DNA of 64,000 nt from Gemmatimonas groenlandica. GTDB lineage: Bacteria > Gemmatimonadota > Gemmatimonadetes > Gemmatimonadales > Gemmatimonadaceae. Numbering within the stretch: position 1 is the first letter of the stretch; every line of letters starts with the position of its first letter. Below the pieces are notes generated by a model that saw only the letters and a program-made list of their open reading frames with translations, did no database searches and was not told the origin of the DNA. The stretch lies in the NCBI RefSeq assembly GCF_013004105.1, contig NZ_CP053085.1, positions 2,294,001-2,358,000 of the forward strand, in the 5' to 3' direction. Positions 25,626 to 34,800 of the stretch are shown piece by piece. The translations under genes were made by a program, and so were the position numbers.

Positions 25626-27350
25626 ATGACGCTTCACCGGAAATCTACCGACGACGTTGGCCGACGCGACTTTCTCAAGCGGCTGGCCGTGTCGGCGCCG
25701 ATCGTGTGGGCCGCGCCGGGTTGTCTGGCGGTTCGAGCACACAGATCGCGTACGGATGCCGACGAACTCGTCGCCGACGAACTCGTCGCCGACCTGGTGA
25801 TCATCGGCGGTGGTCTCGGCGGCTGCTCGGCGGCGCTAGCGGCGGCGAAACGCGGCCTCCGCGTGATCATGACGGAAGAAACGGACTGGATCGGCGGACA
25901 GCTCACTCAGCAGGCGGTGCCGCCCGACGAGAATGCGTGGATCGAAACGATCGGCGGCACGCGCAGCTACCTGGCGCTACGGACCGGCATGCGCGACTAC
26001 TACCGTACGCAGACGCCGTTGACCGCGCGCGCCAAGGCCAACCCGCGACTCAATCCCGGCAACTGCTGGGTGTCGCGGATCGGGTGCGAGCCGCGCGTTG
26101 CGCTCGCCGTGCTCGAAGCCATGCTCGCGCCGTATGTGGCGAGTGGACACGTGCGCATCCTTCGCCTCCATGCGGCGGTAGCGGCCGATGTGGACCGCGA
26201 CCGCGTGCAGGCCGTGCGTGTGCGGCAGCGCGAGACCGGCCGCGACATCGTGCTCCGTGCTCCCTACTTCGCCGACGCCACCGAACTCGGCGACCTGCTG
26301 CCGCTTACGCGGACGGAGTATGTCACCGGCGCGGAGTCCACCGCGCAGACCGGCGAGCCGCACGCCAAGCGCGCGGCCGAGTCGGAAAACGTACAGGCCT
26401 TCACGATGTGCTTCGCGCTCGAACATCGCAGCGGCGAACATCACGTGATCGATCGCCCGAGCGACTACGCCTTCTGGCGTGACCTCGCGATCCCGGCTGC
26501 CGACGGCGTGACGTATCGCTTGCTCAGCTTTGACGAACCGGCGAATAAGCGCATCGGCTTCGATCCTGAGCGGCGTACCGGATACTGGTCGTATCGTCGC
26601 GTGATCGATCGCGATCTGTTCACGCCGAAACCTTCGGACGATGCGCGGTATCGACATGACGTGAGCATCGTGAACTGGGGGCAGAATGATTACTCGTTTG
26701 GATCATTGATCGACGTGAGCACCTCCACGGCACAGCAGCACATCACGCGGGCGAAGGCGCAGAGCCTGTCCCTGCTCTACTGGCTGCAGACCGAAGCCGC
26801 ACGGCCCGATGGCGGCGCCGGGTGGCCGGGCCTTCGCCTGCGCCCCGACGTCCTGGGCACCGACGACGGCTTCGCGAAGTATCCCTATATCCGCGAAAGC
26901 CGTCGCATCGCCGCCGAGTTCACCGTGTGCGAGCAACACGTGACCACGGAATCGCGACCGAACGCCACGCGTGCCGCCGATTTCCCCGACAGCGTGGGCA
27001 TCGGGCACTACAGCATGGACCTGCACCGCACTACTCGCGGCGACTACGGACGCTACGGCGCGACCTACCCCTTTCAGATTCCGCTGGGGGCGCTGCTGCC
27101 GACACGCATGGAGAACCTGCTGCCGGCGTGCAAGAACCTCGGCGTTACGCACCTCACGAACGGCTGCTATCGCCTGCATCCGATCGAGTGGAATATCGGC
27201 GAGAGCGTGGGGAGTCTGGTGGCGTTCTGCTTGGCGAGGCGCTGCGTGCCGCGTGCGGTGCGGCAGCAGACGCCGCTGCTTCAGGACTTTCAGCGGGAGC
27301 TCGAGCGCGACGGCGTGCCGCTACAGTGGCCGCGCGAGTTGCCGCGGTAG
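25626..27350 (+). CDS. Tat-exported FAD-dependent oxidoreductase (FAD_oxidored family)
   Basis: 574 residues. The twin-arginine signal GRRDFLKRLA (about residues 12-21) followed by a hydrophobic stretch predicts export of a folded flavoprotein. The FAD motif VIIGGGLGGCSAALAAAKRG is near residue 58, followed by ETDWIGGQLTQQ, the mark of the PF12831 group. The C-terminus has LPACKNLGVTHLTNGCYRLH and PIEWNIGESVGSL, also typical. Substrate is unknown; relatives are found in polysaccharide and xanthan-type degradation loci. A perfect 15-bp duplication after the Tat region gives DELVADELVAD. Confidence 0.85.
   Translation: MTLHRKSTDDVGRRDFLKRLAVSAPIVWAAPGCLAVRAHRSRTDADELVADELVADLVIIGGGLGGCSAALAAAKRGLRVIMTEETDWIGGQLTQQAVPPDENAWIETIGGTRSYLALRTGMRDYYRTQTPLTARAKANPRLNPGNCWVSRIGCEPRVALAVLEAMLAPYVASGHVRILRLHAAVAADVDRDRVQAVRVRQRETGRDIVLRAPYFADATELGDLLPLTRTEYVTGAESTAQTGEPHAKRAAESENVQAFTMCFALEHRSGEHHVIDRPSDYAFWRDLAIPAADGVTYRLLSFDEPANKRIGFDPERRTGYWSYRRVIDRDLFTPKPSDDARYRHDVSIVNWGQNDYSFGSLIDVSTSTAQQHITRAKAQSLSLLYWLQTEAARPDGGAGWPGLRLRPDVLGTDDGFAKYPYIRESRRIAAEFTVCEQHVTTESRPNATRAADFPDSVGIGHYSMDLHRTTRGDYGRYGATYPFQIPLGALLPTRMENLLPACKNLGVTHLTNGCYRLHPIEWNIGESVGSLVAFCLARRCVPRAVRQQTPLLQDFQRELERDGVPLQWPRELPR
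25761..25790 (+). repeat. 15-bp perfect tandem duplication
   Basis: GACGAACTCGTCGCC is present twice in direct succession (25761 and 25776), in frame, in the linker between the Tat signal and the FAD domain. Confidence 0.95.
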
Positions 27351-27637
27351 GCCGGCATTCACTTGAACTGCGTGGTGGGCCAGCGCGCCGTACGCGTACG
27401 CTCTCGCCGGCGCCGGCGCGTTGGATCGGGCTGCGCAACACCGCAGCCTATGGAGGCGCGTTGGGACGAAATGATCGAGTGTAAAGCGTGGCAGGGTTGC
27501 GGAGTCGCGAGCCAAATGGGATTCTACGCTACGCTCGCAACGTGAATTATGTCGGCGTCGATACGTCGGTCGGTTGAACGGGCGTTAGACCCCGAAAGTA
27601 GTGTTGCTGCTGGCCGCGGTTTCAATCGGAGAGCTCA
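27351..27637. other. Gap with a cassette-boundary-like GTTAGAC
   Basis: This 287-bp gap holds no convincing gene. Near its end, GTTAGAC at 27584-27590 in the context GAACGGGCGTTAGAC matches the integron core site GTTRRRY. It is the exact complement of GTCTAAC at 28247, as expected for the two ends of one gene cassette. I could not find a matching RYYYAAC half-site upstream of it, so a complete attC to the left is not demonstrated. Confidence 0.4.
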
Positions 27638-28219
27638 ATGGCGTTTGACGCGTCGCCCTTTGTTTTCATTCCGTTCTTTGCGGTTACGCTGTCCGTAGGC
27701 GTCGGTTCATCGATCGCCCTCGTGCGCTACTTGCTGTGGCGTCGAACCGCTACAGCGCGGATGGTCGCCGGATGCTGCGGATCGTGTGGAAGCAGCCTCG
27801 GATTCACGGCGACGTACAACGTGACGGGTATCCCTGTGTGCCGTTCGTGCGCGAATGGGCTCCGTCGCAAATTGGGCGGGTGGATGCTTGGCGCTGCCGC
27901 AATGATCTCCGCCCTGCTACTGGTCTCATCGACCGCGTTCGTGGCTGATCTACTCATCGATGGGGGGCCGGCATGGCGATGGTGGACCAAGAACTCGCGC
28001 GCCTGGGTCGTGGTCATCCCTGCCTTGACGGTCTTCGCTACCGCCGCGACCGCAATCGGACTCGGTCGGATTGCCAACAAGTTGGCGGCGGCACGCGAGA
28101 TGGCGCGGCTACGTAATGGAAGCGACTTGCCACTACTCGCGCGCGTGTTGGCGTCGTTTGAGTTGCCCACGCAACCGACAACTTCTGTGAGCTCTCGCTC
28201 TACGGAGGATGAACGTTGA
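27638..28219 (+). CDS. Membrane protein with zinc-ribbon loop, unknown function
   Basis: 193 residues with a good ribosome site (GGAG, 6 bp before ATG). Membrane helices lie at about residues 10-32, 82-105 and 122-143. Between the first and second is a CxxC...CxxC pair (CGSCGSS and CRSCANG, about residues 48-73), a zinc-ribbon-like treble on one side of the membrane. The tail is polar with Ser/Thr. I do not recognise the family. It occupies the position of a cassette gene: its 5' leader begins 48 bp after GTTAGAC, and an attC-like element begins 28 bp after its stop. Confidence 0.7.
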   Translation: MAFDASPFVFIPFFAVTLSVGVGSSIALVRYLLWRRTATARMVAGCCGSCGSSLGFTATYNVTGIPVCRSCANGLRRKLGGWMLGAAAMISALLLVSSTAFVADLLIDGGPAWRWWTKNSRAWVVVIPALTVFATAATAIGLGRIANKLAAAREMARLRNGSDLPLLARVLASFELPTQPTTSVSSRSTEDER

Positions 28220-28246
28220 GGAGCGGCTCGACTGGTCCCAGGTTTG

Positions 28247-28372
28247 GTCTAACGAACTGCTGCTGCTGGCAGTGCGAGGCGGTGTGCGGCAGGCGGTTGC
28301 CGTGCTGGCGCACGGCGCCCGTCCGGCCGCACTTTATTGGATGCGCTGCAGCAGAACGCTGAGGCGTTACGC
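28247..28372 (+). repeat. attC-like recombination site (candidate)
   Basis: The 126-bp element starts GTCTAAC (fits RYYYAAC) and ends GTTACGC (fits GTT, with one departure from GTTRRRY). Its ends pair: TAACG at 28250 with CGTTA at 28365. Inside, CTGCTG...CAGTGC on the left pairs with GCGCTGCAGCAG on the right through a 4-nt bulge, and the centre holds another hairpin (GCCGTGC/GCACGGC). Its first 43 bp recur at 28950 with 36 identities. Length, imperfect palindrome and end motifs are what integron attC sites look like. A rival reading is a duplicated coding fragment, because both copies also translate similarly. Confidence 0.5.
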
Positions 28373-28394
28373 ACACCAACTTGAACTGCTTACG

Positions 28395-28937
28395 ATGAGC
28401 CTCGTTTCTGATCCCGGTCTGCGCGCGGCATCACGCGAGTCTGATCATCGATTGCTCGCCGCTGGGCGCGCTGCAGTGACGACGTCGGAAACCGCAAAGG
28501 AAACCGCGCGGGCCCGTCGCGGCCGCATTCGATTCGTCTACGGCAGTCTGTTCGTCGTGTCCGCGCTGCTCGCGCTCCGTGTGCTCGCATCGGTGCTCGC
28601 TCAACCGCTCGAGGTCGTCGGAGCTGCTCCCGTGCCCACGTGGCAGGTCCAAGTGCGCACCAATACCAATGCGCCGGGGATTGTCTTGGCGTACGGGCCA
28701 GAGGTCGGCGTCCAGTTGCTGCGCATTCCCGGGCGCGAAGCGAGTGCAACGGAGCCGCGCGTGATTCCCGCGCGCCTCGCTCGCGGGGAGCTTCACCTGA
28801 TCACGCTCTCGCTCAACTCGTTGCATGTGGATGCCCCCGGTGCGCCAGGCACGGGCGTGGTGCGCTTGAGCGCAAGCTCTCCGATCATCACCCTCTTTCA
28901 GTCGCCGACCATGTCGGGCGTGCGAACTGGCTGGTGA
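28395..28937 (+). CDS. Single-pass membrane protein of unknown function
   Basis: 180 residues from the ATG at 28395. The frame stays open to an ATG at 28209, but that one overlaps the previous gene, has GGAGG directly abutting it, and would translate the attC-like element. Residues 1-48 are polar and charged, a membrane helix lies at about 52-72 (FVYGSLFVVSALLALRVL), and the rest is extracytoplasmic and beta-rich (VIPARLARGELHLITLSL). I do not recognise it. It fits as the second cassette gene: it begins 22 bp after GTTACGC and ends 13 bp before GCCTAAC. Confidence 0.6.
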   Translation: MSLVSDPGLRAASRESDHRLLAAGRAAVTTSETAKETARARRGRIRFVYGSLFVVSALLALRVLASVLAQPLEVVGAAPVPTWQVQVRTNTNAPGIVLAYGPEVGVQLLRIPGREASATEPRVIPARLARGELHLITLSLNSLHVDAPGAPGTGVVRLSASSPIITLFQSPTMSGVRTGW

Positions 28938-28949
28938 GCGGACGCGGGT

Positions 28950-28992
28950 GCCTAACGAACCGCTGCTGCTGTCAGCGCGATTCGGTGTGCGC
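28950..28992 (+). repeat. Second copy of the attC-like left half
   Basis: GCCTAACGAACCGCTGCTGC and following bases match the start of the element at 28247 over 43 bp (36 identities, no gaps). GCCTAAC fits RYYYAAC. A convincing complementary right half is missing; the only downstream GTT core-like sequence is GTTACGC at 29143, which would make the site 200 bp long, beyond the usual range. It may be a truncated or interrupted site. Confidence 0.5.
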
Positions 28993-29009
28993 TCAACATT
29001 GTCGCCTGT

Positions 29010-29177
29010 CTAATCATCGCTTCCGGCTTCTTCGCCCTGATTGACTAGCTCGGCGACCTCGTCTTCTCCGATCGTGTCCATTTTGAGCCGACTATTCTCG
29101 GTCTCTGGATCGGTCGCTGGCTCATGGAGCGGGAGCCGAGAAGTTACGCTGTAGCCGTTTTTCTCTGGAGCGACCAT
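29010..29177 (-). CDS. Possible small acidic protein, antisense to neighbours
   Basis: 55 residues from ATG at 29177, preceded by GAGG 4 bp upstream. The protein is polar and strongly acidic toward the C-terminus (GEDEVAELVNQGEEAGSDD), without Cys or hydrophobic segments. Such composition resembles small inhibitors or antitoxins, but nothing more can be said. Its start codon overlaps the start of the + strand gene at 29176 (CATGAT), so the two may be alternatives rather than both real. Confidence 0.35.
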   Translation of the reverse strand: MVAPEKNGYSVTSRLPLHEPATDPETENSRLKMDTIGEDEVAELVNQGEEAGSDD

Positions 29178-29430
29178 GATCCTCGCCCCCGTTTCACTGG
29201 TACTTCTTGTCATGATCGGTATGCGCCCGACCGTGCGGTTCGTCGGTGTTGATCTCGCGCACCTGTCCTGGCCCGTGGTCAAGGAGCAGGAGGGATACCG
29301 TGCGGTATACAAGCTGCTGGTGTCGCCCAGCGGCGGTCCGCCTCGGTCGACTCGCGACGTGTTGCGGCGAGCTCATCCTATTGCGTTCGTCCCGCAACCG
29401 CCCCGTTCGTCGCGGGAATGGCTAAATTGA
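29176..29430 (+). CDS. Possible small membrane-anchored protein
   Basis: 84 residues from the ATG at 29176, with GGAG 5 bp upstream. Residues 1-16 are hydrophobic (MILAPVSLVLLVMIGM), then a soluble, Arg/Pro-rich part. Third-position GC is high, as in neighbouring genes. The family is unknown. If the preceding GTTACGC at 29143 is a cassette boundary, this would be the third cassette gene, without a recognisable attC after it. Confidence 0.45.
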   Translation: MILAPVSLVLLVMIGMRPTVRFVGVDLAHLSWPVVKEQEGYRAVYKLLVSPSGGPPRSTRDVLRRAHPIAFVPQPPRSSREWLN

Positions 29431-29481
29431 AAAGCCGGCTTCTTCCCGGCGCCGTCTGCCCAATCCAATGAGACTGTCCCG

Positions 29482-31677
29482 GTGAGCCAGCCAAAGATTT
29501 GCCCGCGATGCGGCGAGGCATACGACGACGTTGTCGACTTCTGTGCGAAGGACGGCACGCGACTCGTGCGCGGTGCGCCGTCGGTGGACCTGATCGGTAC
29601 CGTGATCGCCGATCGGTACCGCATCGTGTCGCGCATCGGCGAAGGCGGCATGGGACAGGTTTACCTCGCGGAACACGTGCGCATGAAGCGCAAGAGCGCG
29701 ATCAAGATCATGCGCCCTGCGCTCGTGCACGAGGTCGAATCGGTACAACGCTTCACGCGCGAGGCGGAGAATGCCAGCCAACTCTCGCACCCGAACATCG
29801 CCGCCATTTTTGACTTTGGCGAGAGCGCAGAGGGCGTGGTGTACCTGGCCATGGAATACATCGACGGTCATCCGTTCTCCGACGTGCTCGAGCGCGAGGG
29901 CGCGCTCCACCCTGAAGTGGCCGCCGACATTATCGGACAGGCGGCCGACGGGCTGCAGGCGGCCCACGACCTTTCGATGCTGCACCGCGACATCAAGCCC
30001 GACAACATCATGCTGGGCACGCGGCCGGATGGCACGTACCTCGTCAAGCTGGTGGACTTCGGCATTGCGCGAGTGATGGGGGGCAGCGACCAGAGGATGA
30101 CGCGCACGGGCTACGCCGTAGGCACGCCGCAATACATGTCGCCCGAGCAACTGGCGGGTGACACGCTCGACGCGCGCAGCGACCAGTATTCCTTGGCCCT
30201 CGTCGCGTTCTCGGCGCTCACGGGCAAACAGGCGTTTTCCGCCGAGTCCACGAAGGAGTCGCTGATTCAGCGGCTCACCAGTCGTCCGCAATCGCTGCGT
30301 ACCGCGCGCGAAGGTGTGGAGTGGCCCGATACGCTGCAAGACGTGTTCAACAAAGCGCTGGCACCGGATGCGACCGAGCGGTATCGGACCTGCACCGAGT
30401 TTGCCGAAGCGCTGTCTGTGGCGATCAACAGCATGACGCCGACGCAAACCACCGAGCTGTATCGCCACGCGCTTGATGCGCGTTCCGCCAGTATGGTGGC
30501 ACGCACACCCAGTGGCGCCGCCGCGCTGGCGGCGGCGTCTGGGGAGCGCGTCGTGGTGACGCGCAGCGATGGCACCAATACGGTGGAACGGACATCGACG
30601 ACCGGTGAGCGCGTTGTCAATCCGGGGAGTGTCCCGCCCTCGCGGTCCCGCATCCCGATGATGGTGGGCGGCCTGCTGGTTGCCGGCTTCGCCGCCGTGG
30701 CGTTTGGTCTGCGCAACAACGGGGAGGCGTCCGCCGCCGGCGTCGCGGGGATTCTCAGTGACAGCAGCAAGCCGATGGCCGTGGCAGGCACGGCGAATGC
30801 CGCCGCCGACACGCTGGCGTTGACGCAGGATAGCGCCGGCGCCGGCGCTGCCGTAAACCCCTCAACGCGCACCGCGGCGCCCACGCTGCCTGTGTCGCCC
30901 AAGCCAGGCACCGCATCGCCGACTGCGGCCGGTGGTGCCGCCACGTCGGCGAAATTGGCCAAAACCAAAGCCGACTCCACCCGTGCGGCGGCCGCGAAGC
31001 GCACCAAGGCCGTAGAGGACAGCATCGCGGAGGTCGCTGCCGCGCGAGCACGCTATCCTGATGCCCCGTTGCGCGCCCTCATTCAACGCGGCATCGATGT
31101 CAAGGCGCATGTGGTGCGCAACAACGACCTGCGTGTCGTCGTCATGCCGACACCGATGTTCGTGGCGCGCGCCGAACAGGCAAAGGCGTGGAAGGACGCC
31201 AATGTGCGGGCGGACGGCAGCCGGTACGACGCCGCCGATCCGATTGAACGGTGGACAGCATGGAATACGCTAGTGAATGCACGCCGCGCGGTCTACGTGA
31301 TCGAGGTTGCTCCCGATCGCACCCCGTACCCGTCCATCGAGCCGGAGCGCATCATCGACTTCAAGAAGGGTGATGTGATGAGCGTTGAGGTTCTCCGCGA
31401 CGGCGCGGCGGTCGCGCTGGAGAATCCGGCACAACTACCCGCCGTCCTCAACGGCACCGCGCATCAGGCCGAAGGGAAGAAGGTGTTCAACAGCTACGTG
31501 GCCACGGTACCGGCGAGCGCCTTTGCGCCACGTGACGACGGCAAGATGCCACGCATCGAGGTACTGGTCACCGACGCGACGCGCGGCGGCGGGCCGGCGC
31601 GGATCGCGCTGTCTGACGGCCTGGTCAAACGATTGTACAACGAGTTTGCTCCGTGGCGTGACGCGTTGGCGCGATAG
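29482..31677 (+). CDS. Ser/Thr protein kinase with N-terminal zinc ribbon and exported C-terminal domain
   Basis: 731 residues from a GTG. Residues 7-25 form a zinc ribbon (CPRCGEAYDDVVDFC). Kinase domain about 45-305: GEGGMGQVYLA, AIKIM, HRDIKPDN, DFGIA, GTPQYMSPEQ, all intact. A juxtamembrane region follows, then one membrane helix (about residues 394-412, MVGGLLVAGFAAVAFGL), an Ala/Thr/Pro linker, a Lys/Ala-rich helix, and a C-terminal domain of about 200 residues with no family that I recognise (RVVVMPTPMFV, NARRAVYVIEVAPDR). The ribbon plus kinase pattern occurs in several soil bacteria; the outer domain is the likely sensor. The gene stands alone, 51 bp after the small-protein island. 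Confidence 0.9.
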   Translation: MSQPKICPRCGEAYDDVVDFCAKDGTRLVRGAPSVDLIGTVIADRYRIVSRIGEGGMGQVYLAEHVRMKRKSAIKIMRPALVHEVESVQRFTREAENASQLSHPNIAAIFDFGESAEGVVYLAMEYIDGHPFSDVLEREGALHPEVAADIIGQAADGLQAAHDLSMLHRDIKPDNIMLGTRPDGTYLVKLVDFGIARVMGGSDQRMTRTGYAVGTPQYMSPEQLAGDTLDARSDQYSLALVAFSALTGKQAFSAESTKESLIQRLTSRPQSLRTAREGVEWPDTLQDVFNKALAPDATERYRTCTEFAEALSVAINSMTPTQTTELYRHALDARSASMVARTPSGAAALAAASGERVVVTRSDGTNTVERTSTTGERVVNPGSVPPSRSRIPMMVGGLLVAGFAAVAFGLRNNGEASAAGVAGILSDSSKPMAVAGTANAAADTLALTQDSAGAGAAVNPSTRTAAPTLPVSPKPGTASPTAAGGAATSAKLAKTKADSTRAAAAKRTKAVEDSIAEVAAARARYPDAPLRALIQRGIDVKAHVVRNNDLRVVVMPTPMFVARAEQAKAWKDANVRADGSRYDAADPIERWTAWNTLVNARRAVYVIEVAPDRTPYPSIEPERIIDFKKGDVMSVEVLRDGAAVALENPAQLPAVLNGTAHQAEGKKVFNSYVATVPASAFAPRDDGKMPRIEVLVTDATRGGGPARIALSDGLVKRLYNEFAPWRDALAR

Positions 31678-31723
31678 CATCTCGCGGGAACGTGCGGAGG
31701 CATTCAACATGCTACGGCGCAAC

Positions 31724-31774
31724 GGTCGAGACCGAACCCACGCGACTCACTGTAACGAGGCAAGCGACATCCAT
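31724..31774 (+). repeat. 51-bp direct repeat, left copy
   Basis: This segment in the 165-bp gap after the kinase matches 37206-37256 without gaps (45 of 51 identical). Shared core: ACCGAACCCACGCGAC and CACTGTAACGAGGCA. The right copy ends on the start codon of the flavoprotein gene; here the following bases do not start that gene. The remaining gap shows nothing else. Confidence 0.85.
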
Positions 31775-31842
31775 TGCTCGACGGCAATCGTCTCTACCAC
31801 GCTCTGGCTAGGGGTCGTTTGGCCAATCGTCGGATGTGTGCG

Positions 31843-34800
31843 CTACCCTCGCAACCGCTCCACGACCCGCCGCGTCTCCACCGACGGCGAGGCGCCAAAC
31901 TCGCGTTGCAGCATCGCACTGAATGATTCGTAGTGGGCCAGCGCCCGTGCGCGTTCGCCCAAGGCAGCCAACGATTCCATGTAGGCGCGATGCGCGCTTT
32001 CTCGGTATGGATCGCGCCGCACCAACAGTTCACAGAGCGCCAGCAGCTCATGGTGGCGACCGCCGATGCGCGCGAGCTGCACCAACCCGTCGGCAGCGTC
32101 GGCCCACTGCACCCTCAGCCGGTCCTGCGCGGTGACCATCCACCCGTCGCCAGTGTCGCCCGACAGAAAGTCGCCATCGCATGACGCCAGCACGAGTGCC
32201 CAGCGATCGAGTACCTCGGCGTCTACCACGAGCCGCCGCTTGACCGCCGACTGCACCTCCTGCTGGAGGACCCGCAGTTCGTCGGTGTCGCACGTCAACC
32301 GTACATCGGCGCCGGGCTCGCGCAGCACTCGGTAGCGTCCGCGATCAAAGCTCACGAACGGCTGTTCGCCCAGATGCCGCCGCACATGATGCGCCGTCAC
32401 ATGAAAGACATTCCGTAGCTGTGCCGTTGATGCCTCGGGCCACAGCTCGAGGCCGATCTCTTCCTTCGTGACGACGTCATGTACCAGGAGATAGGCCAGC
32501 AGTTCGCGCACCTTCCCCGACGGCAACTGCCGACTCGGTAGCTCGACGCCGTCGCGCCACAGCGTGAAACGGCCGAGAAGCTGCACACGCACGGTCGGCG
32601 GTGGAGGCGAGTGCACCGGCGCGACCGCCGGTGCGTCGCCGCCCGGCTCAAGGCTGCGCTCGAGCGTCGTTACCTCGTTAGCCATCAGCTGCAGCGCGTC
32701 GTCGAGTACGTGGTGCAGTCCGTCGGCAATACGCGCCTCGAACTCCGCTGCCGCCATACGCGCTCGCAGTTTCTCGCGCATGACCCCGTCCCGCTGCACA
32801 TCCGGTCCGATGATCCCGGCACCACAGCTGCGGCGTAGGGCCTCGGCCACGCCAAGCAAACGCGCCGCAAGTGTACTGGCATCAGGGGTCGCCAAGACAC
32901 CGCCGGTGGCGTTGGCCACCACCCACGCCGCCGTATCGCAGGCGCGCGACACAAACCAGGCGTCGCGCTCCTCCACCAACACGGTCGCCGCCTCGCGCGC
33001 AAATGACAGCGCGGCGTTGGTGCGTCCGAGGGCCACCTGCACGTTGGCGATCCCCTCGAGCGCGAGCGAGAGAAACCACTGCTCACCGAGCTCGCGGAAC
33101 GCCGAAATGGCACGCGAATAGTCGTCCAGGGATTCATGCAGGTTCCCGACCATGTAGTGCACCAACGCGCGGCGCATTTGCATAACCGGCAACAGCCATC
33201 GATCGCTCGCGGTGGCGGCGAGTTCGAGGCTGCGATCCATGCATGCCAGTCCCTCCGGCGCGTTCCTTCGCATGGCAAGGGCAAAACCTCGCAACTGTTC
33301 ACTGAGGGCCGCCTGACGCAACAACGCTAAACGATCGCCCGCGCTGAGTGTCTGCTGTTCAACGTGCTCACGCAGCGCTCGCTCACGGGCGGTGGTGGCG
33401 AGCATGGTGTCGGTGTCGCCGGCAAAGTACGATAGCCCGGCTATGGGATACGTGAGACGCAGCACGTCCAGTTGCGACGCGAGCGGCAATTCGGCGTCAA
33501 CTCTACCCGTCGCGTCGTGTGTTTCGAGAATGCGCAACACGATGGCGCGCCCCTCACTCCACGCGACGCCGGAAATCCAGAACCAGCCGAGCACTCCACC
33601 ATAGTGCACGGCGAGTGAGATGTCCCCGTCGGCCCCCAGACACCAATCGAGCGCCGCACGGATCTCATCGAGAATTTCGCGCAATTGATTGACCGTGCGC
33701 CCCCGCGCGGGAGAGAACAATGCCGCCTCGCGCTGCGCAGCATAGCGCGCGAAGTAGCGCGCGTGCCGCTCGCGAACGACGTGTTCGTCGGCCGTCTCGC
33801 GCAGCAGCGCCGCACCATACTGACGTACGGTCTCAAGCAGTCGATAGCGGGACTGACTGTCGTCGTCACGGACTTCCACCAGCGACTGTTCGACCAATCG
33901 TCCCAGCGCCATCACGACTGCCGATCGCGCGCGCGGAGAATCATCGTCGGCACATATCGCCTCGACGGCCTCGAGCTCAAACGCCCCGCGAAACACCGAC
34001 AGGCGCCGCAGAAGCCGTTGTTCGTCATCCGCGAGCAGGTCGTAGCTCCAATCGAGCACCGCGCGCAGGGTCCGGTGACGGGGATCGGCGTTTCGCTTTC
34101 CGCGCGAGAGCAGCGCGAGCAGATCGTCGAAACGCGAAACCAGTTCATCAACACCGAGTACCGGCACGACGGCGGCGGCAAGCTCCAGCGACAGCGGCAT
34201 CCCGTCGAGTCGCTGGCAGAGCGCAACGACCGTGGCCGCGTTCGCATCGCTGAGCGCAAAGTGTGGCGTCACGGCGCGCACGCGTTCGGCGAAGAGCTGG
34301 ACCGCTTCGAACTCCGCGGCTGCACGCGCCGTGATCCGTGACGGCCCGACGCGCTCTGACGCCGCCGACACCGGTAGTGAGAGAGCGGGAATGCTCCACG
34401 CGAACTCCCCGTCCACCGCGAGCGGCTCGCGGCTGGTCGCGAGCACGCGCACCGTTTCCGTGCCGTGCAGCACCAATGCGACGACGCGTGCGACGTCGTC
34501 GATCAGATGTTCGCAGTTGTCGAAGACGATCAATGCCGGCTGCCGCTGCAGCGCCGTGCGTACCGCGTCGGCGAGCGATCGGCCGGGCGCACCACCCACG
34601 CCCAGCACCGCTGCCAGCGCTGACATCACATCACCGTCACTCCGCACCGGCGCGAGCTCCACCCACCATACCGCGTCGAAACGTCGCCACGCCGACTCGG
34701 CCATGGCCACCTCGCGCACGAGGCGCGTCTTACCGGCGCCACCGGGACCCACCACAGTCAGCAGCCGCACATTGGCGAGCCGGTCGCGTACCGCGTCCAG

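Noticed and set aside
28209-28394. Longer start for the gene at 28395
   Set aside because: The ATG at 28209 overlaps the preceding gene, abuts GGAGG without spacing, and would translate the attC-like palindrome.
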